A DNA stretch of 64,000 bases from Rhizobium anhuiense (GTDB taxonomy: Bacteria > Pseudomonadota > Alphaproteobacteria > Rhizobiales > Rhizobiaceae), in the NCBI RefSeq assembly GCF_003985145.1, contig NZ_ML133541.1, positions 32,535-96,534 on the forward strand. The letters are read 5' to 3'. This document shows positions 17,718-26,667 of the stretch, one piece after another. A program made the position numbers and the translations under genes. Position 1 is the first letter of the stretch, and every line of letters begins with the position of its first letter. The notes under the pieces are model-generated. The model was not told the DNA's origin and did no database searches. It saw only the letters and a list, made by a program, of their open reading frames with translations.

Positions 17718-17829
17718 GGGTTCTTCCTGCTCAGTGGGTGATAAGTCGTTCGAAACCTGTCTTAATCGAAGGCGAGCAAATTACAATGCCGCAATTGCCA
17801 GCCTTCGAACCAGCGTTCCGATGTGGGCG

Positions 17830-17898
17830 AAAGCGCGTCGCGATCTCTAACATTCGCTTGGTCCGCGCCTTGCTCTTTGGTTTTGCGCGACATGCTTA
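17830..17898 (+). repeat. Degenerate copy of an intergenic repeat (family A)
   Basis: Between eno and kdsA. The sequence AAAGCGCGTCGCGATCT followed by ATTCGCTTG, CTCTTTGGTTTTGCGCG and ACATGCT matches, with deletions, the longer copy at 34939-35041 and the inverted copy at 45569-45672. It resembles RIME-type mosaic elements known from rhizobia; the assignment to a named family is not verified. Confidence 0.7.
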
Positions 17899-17939
17899 TA
17901 GCGCGATCGTGTCAGACTGTTGAACGTCAAGCTGGGTAA

Positions 17940-18785
17940 TCAGGCCTTGGCGACCGCATCGAAGGCAAGCAGCTTTTCGAGGAGCCGCGGCATGTCCTTG
18001 AGATAGACCATGTTCGGTCCGTCGGAAGGCGCATTGTCGGGGTCCTGATGGGTTTCGAGGAAGACGCCGGCAATGCCGGTCGCCACCGCTGCGCGCGCCA
18101 GCGTTTCCACGAATTCCCGCTGGCCGCCCGAGGAATCGCCCTGCCCGCCCGGCTGCGCCACGGAATGGGTGGCGTCGAAAACAACGGGAGCACCCATCGA
18201 CGCCATGATCGGCAGCGAACGCATGTCGGAAACCAGCGTGTTGTAGCCAAAGGAGGCGCCGCGCTCGCACAGCAGCACGTTCGGATTGCCGCTGGCGTTG
18301 AGCTTCTTCAGGACGTTTTTCATATCCCAGGGAGCGAGGAACTGGCCCTTCTTGACATTGACGACGCGGCCGGTCTTGGCGGCGGCGATGAGAAGATCGG
18401 TCTGGCGGCAAAGGAAGGCCGGGATCTGCAGGACATCGACGGTCTTTGCCACCTCGGCGCATTGTTCGGCGGTATGAACGTCGGTCAGGAGGGGAAAGCC
18501 GAATTCCTTCTTGAGGTCGGCAAAGATCTCCATGCCCTTTTCAATGCCGATGCCGCGTTCGGCCGAAAGCGAAGTGCGGTTCGCCTTGTCGAAGGAGCTC
18601 TTGTATACGAGGCCGATGCCGAGCTTTCCGCAAAGCTCCTTCAGCGTGCCGGCCACCATGAAGGCGTGGTCGCTGCTCTCCATCTGGCAAGGGCCGGCAA
18701 TCAGCGACAGGCGGCCGGTGTTGGAAAAGGTGACCTGGCCCTGGCCCTCGCCGATCTTGACTTGGGAATTCGTATCTGTGCTCAT
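17940..18785 (-). CDS. kdsA: 2-dehydro-3-deoxyphosphooctonate aldolase (KDO-8-P synthase)
   Basis: A protein of 281 residues that condenses phosphoenolpyruvate with arabinose 5-phosphate to make KDO 8-phosphate for lipopolysaccharide core. LSLIAGPCQMES and LCERGASFGYNTLVSDMRSL, the latter in part, are signature segments of the DAHP/KDO8P synthase family. The nearby eno supplies its substrate phosphoenolpyruvate. Its start overlaps the stop of the upstream VOC gene by ATGA, so the pair is translationally coupled. Confidence 0.97.
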   Translation of the reverse strand: MSTDTNSQVKIGEGQGQVTFSNTGRLSLIAGPCQMESSDHAFMVAGTLKELCGKLGIGLVYKSSFDKANRTSLSAERGIGIEKGMEIFADLKKEFGFPLLTDVHTAEQCAEVAKTVDVLQIPAFLCRQTDLLIAAAKTGRVVNVKKGQFLAPWDMKNVLKKLNASGNPNVLLCERGASFGYNTLVSDMRSLPIMASMGAPVVFDATHSVAQPGGQGDSSGGQREFVETLARAAVATGIAGVFLETHQDPDNAPSDGPNMVYLKDMPRLLEKLLAFDAVAKA

Positions 18786-19678
18786 CGTGTTTCCTCGAAG
18801 GCGAAAAGCGTGCCCTGCCCGGGCGCGGGCTTCACCAGAATGCGATTGTTCTTGCGCGTATATGTCACCCCGTTAGCAGCCAAATGCGCTTCTGTCACGG
18901 CAAGATCGGCGACAGCGAAGAGAATCGCCCGGCCGCGCAGGCCGCGGTCGGCGGATGGGACGGCGACCTCGAAATAGGCCTCCAAACCCTCCGGCGTCAT
19001 CAGGCTGATTTTCACATTCGACGCCGCGATCTTGACGCCGAAACCGGTGTTCTCGACTGCCGATTGCGCGCTGGCAAGACTGACGAAGGCGGCGAAGGCA
19101 GCCGCATCGGGCGCGCAAAGCACCACCTCGGCAATGCCGGTGACGCCATTGGCATGCGCCTCCAGCGCGCCGCGGTCGGCCGGCAGCGGATTGACGCGCT
19201 CGACGGTGAAGAGAAAGAGATCGGGCGCGCGCAGGTCGCCGGCAAAGGCCAGCCTGAAGCCGGCAATGCTCTCAGAACCATCCGGCATCGTCATCGGCCG
19301 GCTGAACGCCAGCATCTCGCCGGCGCTCGCTCCGTCGCCGACGAAATTCCGATGATCGATATCGGCATCCTCGCTGCCGAAGGCCACCGCCGAAAGCCCT
19401 TCCTCGCCGCAGCGGAATCGGAAGGCGCGGTTGCGGGCGGTGAAGACATTGCCTTGCCGCGCCGATGCTTCACTTTCCCTAACGCTCGCAATCCCGAGCG
19501 GCTCCAGATAGGTCTTATCGGCAAAAAAGACGCAGGCATTCTCCGTTCCGAAGGGATGACGCGCATCGGCGGCAACGGTAAAGCCCAGCTTGCCGAGCCT
19601 CTCGCGCGCCAGATCGATATTGACGACCGGCAGCACGACATGATCCAGCGGGCGTGGTTTGGCGGAATGCTCGTTCAT
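18782..19678 (-). CDS. VOC family (glyoxalase-like) protein
   Basis: A protein of 298 residues with two halves. The first begins with RPLDHVVLPVVNIDLARERL and reads into FADKTYLEPLG, the strand order of a glyoxalase-like (VOC) domain. The second half contains VILFAV-type strands and GVTYTRKNN. The fold binds divalent metal in many relatives, and members are dioxygenases or isomerases; here the substrate is unknown. The ATG at 19678 is used because the frame upstream to 19726 lacks homology and 19678 is followed by the conserved start. The gene is coupled to kdsA. Confidence 0.8.
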   Translation of the reverse strand: MNEHSAKPRPLDHVVLPVVNIDLARERLGKLGFTVAADARHPFGTENACVFFADKTYLEPLGIASVRESEASARQGNVFTARNRAFRFRCGEEGLSAVAFGSEDADIDHRNFVGDGASAGEMLAFSRPMTMPDGSESIAGFRLAFAGDLRAPDLFLFTVERVNPLPADRGALEAHANGVTGIAEVVLCAPDAAAFAAFVSLASAQSAVENTGFGVKIAASNVKISLMTPEGLEAYFEVAVPSADRGLRGRAILFAVADLAVTEAHLAANGVTYTRKNNRILVKPAPGQGTLFAFEETR

Positions 19679-19812
19679 GGTATCCCCTCTCCTCACACGG
19701 CAGAGATGTGCGACAGTGCCGCGCAAGGCAAGACTTGTCGGCCAATCCGGCGAATGAAAATAAAAATCTCAACGAGTTGGCGCCAAGTTTTACGGAAATT
19801 TAGCTACTTGCG

Positions 19813-19827
19813 GAACACATATGGAAC
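19813..19827 (+). promoter_or_regulatory. SOS box (LexA operator) 1 upstream of lexA
   Basis: GAAC-ACATATG-GAAC is a perfect match to the alphaproteobacterial SOS operator GAAC-N7-GAAC (equivalently GTTC-N7-GTTC on the other strand). It lies about 50 bases before the lexA ATG and indicates autorepression of lexA. Confidence 0.85.
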
Positions 19828-19838
19828 ATATAGTGTCT

Positions 19839-19853
19839 GTTCTGGATTTGTTT
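19839..19853 (+). promoter_or_regulatory. SOS box (LexA operator) 2 upstream of lexA
   Basis: GTTC-TGGATTT-GTTT differs from the direct-repeat consensus GTTC-N7-GTTC at the last base only. It starts 11 bases after the end of the first box and is in the opposite orientation, so the two form a larger inverted arrangement over the lexA promoter. Confidence 0.65.
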
Positions 19854-19875
19854 CAATCACGAGGTCACAACGTCG

Positions 19876-20595
19876 ATGCTCACGCGCAAACAACAGGAGC
19901 TTCTCCTCTTCATTCATGAGCGCATGAAGGAATCCGGCGTTCCGCCGTCTTTCGACGAAATGAAGGACGCCCTGGATCTCGCTTCGAAGTCCGGGATTCA
20001 CCGGCTGATTACTGCGCTCGAGGAGCGTGGCTTCATTCGCCGCCTACCGAACCGGGCCCGCGCACTCGAGGTCATCAAGCTTCCGGAGGCCTATAGCCCC
20101 AGCATCCAGCCCCGGCGCGGCTTTTCGCCGAGCGTCATTGAGGGCAGCCTGGGCAAGCCCCAGCCGGTCGCCACTCCCGCTCCTGCAAAACCCGTCGCCG
20201 ACAATGGCAACTCAGTCTCCGTGCCGGTCATGGGCCGGATCGCCGCCGGCGTTCCGATCTCGGCAATCCAGAACAACACCCACGACATCGTCGTTCCGGC
20301 CGATATGCTCGGCTCCGGTGAACACTACGCGCTGGAGGTCAAGGGTGATTCGATGATCGACGCCGGCATTTTCGACGGCGACACCGTGATCATCCGCAAT
20401 GGCAGCACCGCAAGCCCTGGCGACATCGTCGTTGCTCTCGTCGACGACGAAGAAGCGACGCTCAAACGCTTCCGCCGCAAGGGCGCCTCGATCGCGCTGG
20501 AAGCGGCCAACCCGGCTTACGAGACCCGGATCTTCGGGCCAGACCGCGTCAAGGTGCAGGGCAAACTCGTCGGCCTTATTCGCCGCTATCACTGA
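19876..20595 (+). CDS. lexA: SOS repressor LexA
   Basis: A protein of 239 residues. An N-terminal winged helix (residues 1-65) with recognition segment PSFDEMKDALDLASKSG is followed by a proline/alanine-rich linker that is longer than in E. coli, as in other alphaproteobacteria. The self-cleavage site is Ala124-Gly125 in RIAAGVP, with catalytic Ser159 in KGDSMIDAG and Lys197 in EEATLKRF. It represses the SOS regulon and cleaves itself when RecA is activated. Two operators precede it. Its 3' end overlaps that of convergent comEC by 20 bases. Confidence 0.98.
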   Translation: MLTRKQQELLLFIHERMKESGVPPSFDEMKDALDLASKSGIHRLITALEERGFIRRLPNRARALEVIKLPEAYSPSIQPRRGFSPSVIEGSLGKPQPVATPAPAKPVADNGNSVSVPVMGRIAAGVPISAIQNNTHDIVVPADMLGSGEHYALEVKGDSMIDAGIFDGDTVIIRNGSTASPGDIVVALVDDEEATLKRFRRKGASIALEAANPAYETRIFGPDRVKVQGKLVGLIRRYH

Positions 20596-23056
20596 CACCC
20601 TGCAGGCCGGTTTCGACAAAGCTGTTGCTGCGCCAGTCATAGGCGCGATGGCGGATCCATGGCCGCCACAGATCATCGAATGCGGTTGTGACCTCCATGC
20701 CGGCCTCCGCGAACCGCAGCTCGACGGAACCGGTCCGGCGCAACGTCTCGCCGGTGAAGAGCGTCGCGCCTGAGCGGCAGCTGTTGAAACGCAGGCGGAC
20801 CGACGTTACCACGATATCGGCCGCATCGCAGGCCGGAGCGAGATAGGCGGCATTGTCGATGACGGCGACCACATGACCGTTGCCAAGCCTTGATATGCAC
20901 CAGGCCTTCTTGACGCAGGAAAAGCGGTTTGCGTCACCGCCGGCTGCAGCCGCCCGCATCGCCGCCCTCGCTTCGTTCTGCTGATCGCGGGAGAGCTTGA
21001 CGCGGCGGTCCTCTCCCGCTGGCGGGACAGCAGGACCATCCAGCATCTTCGGCGGGTCATGCGCCGGCAGGACCAGCGCGCGCTGCCATTGGTCGAAGAT
21101 GAAATCCGGCGGGTTTTCACGGTTGGAGGCCATTGCCGCCGCCTCGACGACCGCGACGAGACTGCCATCTTCCGAAATCACCAGATCCGGCGGCCGGGGA
21201 ACCGGCAGAAGCAGCAGGATGAGCGTTGCGACTGACATGATCGACGTGCCCATATGGCGCAGCCGAGTGCGGAGCAGCGTCAGCAGCAGGAAGCCTGCCA
21301 CGGCGACCGCGAAATACCAGGCGGGCAAGCGGCCGATGCCGATGTCGCCACCCCAGCCGGACACGGTCTTGGCGACGGCGATCACCAGATCGAGGCCGAA
21401 TCCGACAATCTTCCAAGGCAAAACGTCCAGACCGAAAGGCATGAGCAGCATCGCCAGCAACCCGGCCGGCATGATGATGAAGGAGATGATCGGCATCGTC
21501 GCGAGGTTTGCCGGCAGGCCGTAGGCGGTCAGGCGATGAAAATGCTCGATCGAAAACAGTGCGGTGGAGAAACCGCCGATCAGCGAGGTCAGGAAGACAC
21601 CGCCGAAGAACCCCGCAACCGCGACGAAAGGCCTGACGATCGGCAGCTTCAGGAAGGCATTCTCGCGGACGCGCCGATCCTTCCACAGCTGATAGCCCGA
21701 CACGAGCGCCAAGGTTGCGGCAAAGGACATCTGGAAGCTCGGCCCCAGGACTTCGGAGGGCGAAATGACGAGGATGACGAGCGCGGAGAGAGCGACATTG
21801 CGCAGGCTGATCGACGGCCGGTCAAAGAAGACGGCAATCAGCATGATGGCCATCATGATGAAGGCGCGTTCGGCCGAGACCGCGAAGCCGGAGATCAGGA
21901 AATAGGCCGTGACGGCGATGAGCGCGCCGGCGGCGGCGATCTTCTTCGTCGGATAGGCCTGGGCGACGCCGGGAAAGAGGCTGAGCAGCATCCGGAAGCC
22001 GACGAAGAAGATGCCGGCCGACAGCGCCATGTTGAGTCCGGAGATGGCGATGATATGCGCCAGACCGGACTGGCGCAGCGCCTCCGTGGTCGCATTCGAG
22101 ATGGCGCGCCGTTCGTCCGTCACCAGAGCAGCGGCAAAAGCGCCGGTGTCGCCGGGCAGAATCGATCGGATGCGGTCGCCGATGCCGCTGCGCAGCCGGT
22201 AAAGCCATTCGAGCAGGGCTTCCGCCGTCGATCTGGCAGCCTGCGGGCCTGCCTGCAAATCGACTTTCGTCGGCGCGCCGTAGAAGAAACCATTGGCGCC
22301 GATGCCATCGAAATAGGCCCCGAAAGAGAAGTCGTTGAGCTCTGGAAGTGCTGGGCCTGACGGTGGTGTCAGCCGAGCCCTGCCGGTGATGATGTCACCG
22401 ATCTCGAAAGGCGCGTCGGCGCCGCGGGCGATCGCGGTTATCCGTTCCGGCGGCCGCTTCACCTGCGGCGCCTCGGTGCCGGTGACGGCCAGAATGTAGC
22501 GCCACCGGCCGCGACCATCGCCTTCGCGCCGTTCGACACGGCCGGTCACCGTCGTCGTCACGGCGGAGTCGAGGATCACGGTCGAAGCCCGCCAGCTTTC
22601 GAACTCCGCCGAGACCATGCCACCGGCCATAAGTGCAAGCGCCAGCAGGACGGTCCGCAATGCCGCCCGCATACGGCTGGCGATCAGAACCGCGGTCGTC
22701 AGCACCAATAGGCAGAGCAGCGGTGCAATGACCGGAAAATCCGATGCTCCAAGAAACCAGAAGACTGATCCGGCGCCGAGGAAGACCGGCGAGAATAGCA
22801 GCAGGCGGCCATGATCCGCCTCCTCGCCCAGCATGCGCCTGCCGGCACGCGGCGATTGCGAGGCCAAAGCCGGCAGGCGATGGCGCAACGGTGTCGCCGA
22901 CTGCGTCCTTGCCGGCCGCGACACCACGGCAGGGGGAGAAAAACCGGAGGTATCGGCAAGGCCGGCGCCTGCTTCCGGCCGCAATTCGACTGTCGTCAAT
23001 TCCTGCATGCGCCGCCCAAGCTCAACCGCCAAGGCGGCAAGAATGCAACCTCCCAT
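20576..23056 (-). CDS. comEC: ComEC/Rec2 family competence-like membrane protein
   Basis: A protein of 826 residues from the ATG at 23056; a TTG at 23068 and an ATG at 23008 are also possible starts. Two or three membrane spans near the N-terminus precede a ComEC N-terminal DUF4131-like soluble region. The competence domain follows, with many spans and the family motif HIIAISGLNMALSAG, and then a C-terminal domain lacking an obvious complete metallo-beta-lactamase HxHxDH motif. ComEC forms the inner-membrane channel for single-stranded DNA in transformable bacteria, but in rhizobia transformation is rarely shown, so the role is uncertain. It faces lexA tail to tail. Confidence 0.88.
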   Translation of the reverse strand: MGGCILAALAVELGRRMQELTTVELRPEAGAGLADTSGFSPPAVVSRPARTQSATPLRHRLPALASQSPRAGRRMLGEEADHGRLLLFSPVFLGAGSVFWFLGASDFPVIAPLLCLLVLTTAVLIASRMRAALRTVLLALALMAGGMVSAEFESWRASTVILDSAVTTTVTGRVERREGDGRGRWRYILAVTGTEAPQVKRPPERITAIARGADAPFEIGDIITGRARLTPPSGPALPELNDFSFGAYFDGIGANGFFYGAPTKVDLQAGPQAARSTAEALLEWLYRLRSGIGDRIRSILPGDTGAFAAALVTDERRAISNATTEALRQSGLAHIIAISGLNMALSAGIFFVGFRMLLSLFPGVAQAYPTKKIAAAGALIAVTAYFLISGFAVSAERAFIMMAIMLIAVFFDRPSISLRNVALSALVILVISPSEVLGPSFQMSFAATLALVSGYQLWKDRRVRENAFLKLPIVRPFVAVAGFFGGVFLTSLIGGFSTALFSIEHFHRLTAYGLPANLATMPIISFIIMPAGLLAMLLMPFGLDVLPWKIVGFGLDLVIAVAKTVSGWGGDIGIGRLPAWYFAVAVAGFLLLTLLRTRLRHMGTSIMSVATLILLLLPVPRPPDLVISEDGSLVAVVEAAAMASNRENPPDFIFDQWQRALVLPAHDPPKMLDGPAVPPAGEDRRVKLSRDQQNEARAAMRAAAAGGDANRFSCVKKAWCISRLGNGHVVAVIDNAAYLAPACDAADIVVTSVRLRFNSCRSGATLFTGETLRRTGSVELRFAEAGMEVTTAFDDLWRPWIRHRAYDWRSNSFVETGLQGVSDSGE

Positions 23057-23206
23057 CAAATCCGGCAAGAATAATCGATTGAAATATGAGGGAAAATCGC
23101 GAGTGCCAAAAGGCCAGTCGAATCATCAGCTTCCGATATGCACGCGGCTCATCGCTGCAGTGCCTAAAAGGTGATACCGCAATGCACAAAATGCCGTCAC
23201 GGTAAC

Positions 23207-23233
23207 TTGGCATTAGCTTCGCGATCATATAGC
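23207..23233 (+). promoter_or_regulatory. Candidate promoter of gltA
   Basis: TTGGCA at 23207 and TATAGC at 23228 are separated by 15 bases (16 from the CTTGGC reading), about 65 bases before the gltA start. This fits the relaxed rhizobial sigma-70 pattern. It is a sequence match only. Confidence 0.35.
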
Positions 23234-23298
23234 TATCGGTGAGGACGCTTAACCCCTATGGCGCTTTTAAGGCGCCACCGCCATTTCGGAGGATCAGC

Positions 23299-24588
23299 AT
23301 GACGGATCAAAGCGCTACAATAAAAATCGGTGACAAATCTGTCGACCTTGCCGTCAAGAGCGGCACGATCGGCCCGAGCGTCATCGATATCGGTGCCCTC
23401 TACAAGAACACGGCTTCCTTCACGTACGATCCGGGTTTTACCTCGACCGCATCCTGTGAATCGAAAATCACCTACATCGACGGCGACGAAGGTGTTCTGC
23501 TGCATCGCGGCTATCCGATCGAGCAGCTCGCCGAGCATGGCGACTTCCTGGAAGTCTGCTACCTGCTTCTCTACGGCGAACTGCCGACCACCGCGCAGAA
23601 GAAGGATTTCGATTATCGCGTCACGCACCACACCATGGTGCATGAGCAGATGAGCCGCTTCTTCACCGGCTTCCGCCGCGATGCGCATCCGATGGCCGTC
23701 ATGTGCGGCTGCGTCGGCGCGCTGTCAGCCTTCTATCACGACTCCACAGACATCACCGATCCGCACCAGCGCATGGTCGCCAGCCTGCGTATGATCGCCA
23801 AGATGCCGACGCTCGCCGCCATGGCCTACAAATACCATATCGGCCAGCCCTTCGTTTATCCGAAGAACGACCTCGACTATGCGTCGAACTTCCTGCGCAT
23901 GTGCTTTGCCGTGCCTTGCGAGGAATATGTGGTCAATCCGGTGCTTGCTCGCGCCATGGACCGCATTTTCATCCTGCATGCCGATCACGAGCAGAACGCT
24001 TCGACCTCGACCGTCCGTCTCGCCGGTTCGTCGGGCGCCAACCCGTTCGCCTGCATCGCGGCCGGCATCGCCTGCCTCTGGGGGCCTGCACATGGCGGCG
24101 CCAACGAAGCAGCGCTCAACATGCTGAACGAAATCGGCACAGTCGACCACATCCCGGAATATATCGCCCGCGCCAAGGACAAGAACGACCCGTTCCGCCT
24201 GATGGGCTTCGGCCACCGCGTCTACAAGAACTATGATCCGCGCGCCAAGATCATGCAGAAGACGACGCATGAAGTGCTGGGCGAACTCGGCATCAAGGAC
24301 GATCCGTTGCTCGAAGTGGCGATGGAGCTGGAGCGCATCGCGCTCACCGACGAATATTTCATCGAGAAGAAGCTCTATCCGAATATCGACTTCTATTCCG
24401 GCATCACGCTGAAGGCGCTCGGCTTCCCCACGACCATGTTCACCGTGCTCTTCGCGCTCGCCCGCACCGTCGGCTGGATCGCGCAGTGGAACGAGATGAT
24501 CGAGGATCCGGAACAGCGCATCGGCCGTCCGCGCCAGCTCTATGTCGGCGAACCCAAGCGCGACTATATCCCGGTTTCGAAGCGCTGA
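23299..24588 (+). CDS. gltA: Citrate synthase
   Basis: A protein of 429 residues of the type II (Gram-negative, NADH-sensitive type) citrate synthase family, condensing acetyl-CoA with oxaloacetate. Characteristic segments are LLHRGYPIEQLAEHGDF, GPAHGGANEAALNML, with the catalytic His, and LMGFGHRVYKNYDPRA with the second His and substrate-binding residues. The ATG at 23299 follows GGAGGATC, and the longer frame from 23239 has no homology. It is monocistronic, ending with a terminator shared with the convergent lpxB. Confidence 0.97.
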   Translation: MTDQSATIKIGDKSVDLAVKSGTIGPSVIDIGALYKNTASFTYDPGFTSTASCESKITYIDGDEGVLLHRGYPIEQLAEHGDFLEVCYLLLYGELPTTAQKKDFDYRVTHHTMVHEQMSRFFTGFRRDAHPMAVMCGCVGALSAFYHDSTDITDPHQRMVASLRMIAKMPTLAAMAYKYHIGQPFVYPKNDLDYASNFLRMCFAVPCEEYVVNPVLARAMDRIFILHADHEQNASTSTVRLAGSSGANPFACIAAGIACLWGPAHGGANEAALNMLNEIGTVDHIPEYIARAKDKNDPFRLMGFGHRVYKNYDPRAKIMQKTTHEVLGELGIKDDPLLEVAMELERIALTDEYFIEKKLYPNIDFYSGITLKALGFPTTMFTVLFALARTVGWIAQWNEMIEDPEQRIGRPRQLYVGEPKRDYIPVSKR

Positions 24589-24610
24589 TCGCTTCAAAGC
24601 CTAAAAGAAA

Positions 24611-24632
24611 ACCCGGTCAGAAACGGCCGGGT
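24611..24632 (+). terminator. Terminator between gltA and lpxB
   Basis: The arms ACCCGG and CCGGGT surround a ten-base loop and are followed by TTTTTC on the plus strand. On the minus strand AAAACCC-flanking adenines give a T-run as well, so it may serve both gltA and convergent lpxB, whose stop codon lies inside it. Confidence 0.75.
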
Positions 24633-25786
24633 TTTTTCTTTTTCAGGACATCGAGAAGGATCTTGGCGGCATGCTCGCCGGGCGGCTTTTCGGTCTGCAT
24701 GCGCTGCCAGATAAGGTCATAGCCTTCCTTCATCGCCTTCAGCTGGTAGGTGTCGGCCGACAGCCTTTCCATCCAGCGGGCGAGACTGGCGCCGCGAACG
24801 ATATCGTTGAGATATTCCGGCACGACCGCGTAATCGGCGATCAGGTTTGGCAGCGCGCCTGTCCAGGTCTTGATGGTTGATGTCAGCAACCGCATGATCC
24901 AGTCGACCTTGTAGGCGGAGACGACGGGCACATCGGCAAGCGCCAGCTCAAGAATGACAGTTCCGGACGCCGCCATGGCTGCATCGGCTTCGGAGAAGGC
25001 TTTCCATTTCGCTTCCGCGCCGACGACGATCTCCGGTTTTACCGCCCACCCCGCCGTCATTTCGCGGACAAGCGCCTCCTTGTGCGTCACCGTCGGCAGA
25101 ATGAAGCGCATCGGCCCATTGCGGGCAACAAGCTCCTTCGCTGCGGCCTCGAAATAGGGCACGAGATTCTTGATCTCGGATGAACGCGAACCGGGAAGAA
25201 GAAGGATCGGGCCGTTGCCGGGCTGCCTGCCGGCGCGCAGCCGCCGCGCCTCGAGCAATGCCGGATCGGCAATCAGGCGATGGCCGACATAAGTCGTCTC
25301 CGGGCCGCCGAGCGTGCGCATCACTTCCGGCTCGAAGGGCAGGACGGCGAGCACATGATCGACATAGCCGAGCATGCGCGTGGCGCGATATTCCTTCCAG
25401 GCCCAAACGCTCGGACAGACATAATTGACAACAGGCAGATCGGGCAGCGCGGTGCGGACGCGCTTTGCAACGCGATGGGTGAAATCCGGGCTGTCGATGA
25501 TGAGAAGAATGTCCGGCCTTGCGGCGATGATTTCAGCCGTCGTCCGGCGGATCAGGGTATAGAGTTTTGGCAGCCGGCTCAGCACCTGGGTGATGCCCAT
25601 GATCGACAACTCGGAGAAATCGAACAGCGATCTCAGGCCTTCTGCTTGCAGCGCCTCGCCGCCGACGCCGACCAGTTCCACCGGTCCGCTATGAATCCGT
25701 TTCAGGGCGGCGATGAGATCGGCGCCGAGCAGATCCCCCGACACCTCACCGGCAATGACGGCGATCTTCAGCGGCGCCCCGTTCAT
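24617..25786 (-). CDS. lpxB: Lipid-A-disaccharide synthase
   Basis: A glycosyltransferase of 389 residues in lipid A synthesis, joining 2,3-diacylglucosamine 1-phosphate and its UDP derivative. IAVIAGEVSGDLLGADLI at the N-terminus and LLLPGSRSSEIKNLV in the middle are signatures. The ATG at 25786 overlaps the lpxI stop (ATGA) and is chosen over an in-frame ATG at 25798. It ends the lpxD-fabZ-lpxA-lpxI-lpxB series, and its 3' end lies in the shared terminator with gltA. Confidence 0.96.
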   Translation of the reverse strand: MNGAPLKIAVIAGEVSGDLLGADLIAALKRIHSGPVELVGVGGEALQAEGLRSLFDFSELSIMGITQVLSRLPKLYTLIRRTTAEIIAARPDILLIIDSPDFTHRVAKRVRTALPDLPVVNYVCPSVWAWKEYRATRMLGYVDHVLAVLPFEPEVMRTLGGPETTYVGHRLIADPALLEARRLRAGRQPGNGPILLLPGSRSSEIKNLVPYFEAAAKELVARNGPMRFILPTVTHKEALVREMTAGWAVKPEIVVGAEAKWKAFSEADAAMAASGTVILELALADVPVVSAYKVDWIMRLLTSTIKTWTGALPNLIADYAVVPEYLNDIVRGASLARWMERLSADTYQLKAMKEGYDLIWQRMQTEKPPGEHAAKILLDVLKKKKPGRF

Positions 25787-26664
25787 ACAAGCCCCCATGC
25801 CGGCAGGCCGCGATCGATGCCGCAGACGAAAAGCCCGGCCTCGTCGGCGGCCTTGATGACGGCGGCGCGATCGAGCACCAGTGAACGGCCGGCCTCAACG
25901 GCGACACCGGCAAGGCCGGCTTTCCTCGCGTTCAGCACCGTGGATACGCCGATCGCCGGCAGATCGGCGCGGATATCCTGCTGCGGCTTGCAGAGCTTGA
26001 CGAGTGCGCCGCGGCGGCGTGGCGAGATGCGTCCGGCGGCTCTGAGACCCGTCACGCGGTCCAGCATCTCATCCGTGCCTTCAAGACCCTCCAGCGCGAC
26101 GACACGCCCGCCGATGCTGACGGCGCCCTGCCCGACATCGAGCCGGCCGAGCATTTCGGCGGCTTCGCCAGCACGGCTGATATCACGCCGGTCGTCCTCG
26201 CCGGGCGCCACAGCACCAAGCGGGCCGACGGAGGCAAGCAGGTCGGGGGCGATTTCATGGGCGCCAACGACGCGGCGGCCGTTTCCCTCGATCAGGCGGA
26301 TCACCATCTGCAGAACCGTATCGTCGCCGCCGGACAGCAAGGTGCGGATGGCGGCCGGCACTTTCATCAGGATGCGCAGCGTCGGGCGCACCTCGCGCCA
26401 TTCCGGGCGGCGGCGCACACTGCCCGACATCACGACACGGCTAATGCCATACCGGTTGAGCAACCCATCGAGGGCGGCGAAATCACCAATGCCGATGACG
26501 GCGTGATCATAGCCTTCCCAGCGCCGGTCGCTTTCATCCTTCAGCGCGACGATGACCGGATTTTCGCCGGCGGCGCGCGCGGCTTCGGCAACATAGGAAG
26601 GCAGAAGACCGCCGCCGGCGATAATCGCCAGCCGGCCCGCAGCGGTTTCGCCGGAAAATGTCAC
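25783..26664 (-). CDS. lpxI: UDP-2,3-diacylglucosamine pyrophosphatase LpxI
   Basis: A protein of 293 residues of the DUF1009/LpxI family, the alternative to LpxH used in alphaproteobacteria. LAIIAGGGLLPSYVAEAAR begins the N-terminal domain, and the C-terminal domain carries KLCKPQQDIRADLPAIG. It cleaves UDP-2,3-diacylglucosamine to the 1-phosphate form that LpxB uses, so its place between lpxA and lpxB fits. The start is GTG at 26664, three bases after the lpxA stop; no nearby ATG is available. No lpxH is seen in the window. Confidence 0.93.
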   Translation of the reverse strand: MTFSGETAAGRLAIIAGGGLLPSYVAEAARAAGENPVIVALKDESDRRWEGYDHAVIGIGDFAALDGLLNRYGISRVVMSGSVRRRPEWREVRPTLRILMKVPAAIRTLLSGGDDTVLQMVIRLIEGNGRRVVGAHEIAPDLLASVGPLGAVAPGEDDRRDISRAGEAAEMLGRLDVGQGAVSIGGRVVALEGLEGTDEMLDRVTGLRAAGRISPRRRGALVKLCKPQQDIRADLPAIGVSTVLNARKAGLAGVAVEAGRSLVLDRAAVIKAADEAGLFVCGIDRGLPAWGLV

Positions 26665-26667
26665 GGG

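Noticed and set aside
21254..22360. A 368-residue open frame opposite comEC
   Set aside because: Extremely rich in charged residues, no domain, fully inside comEC.
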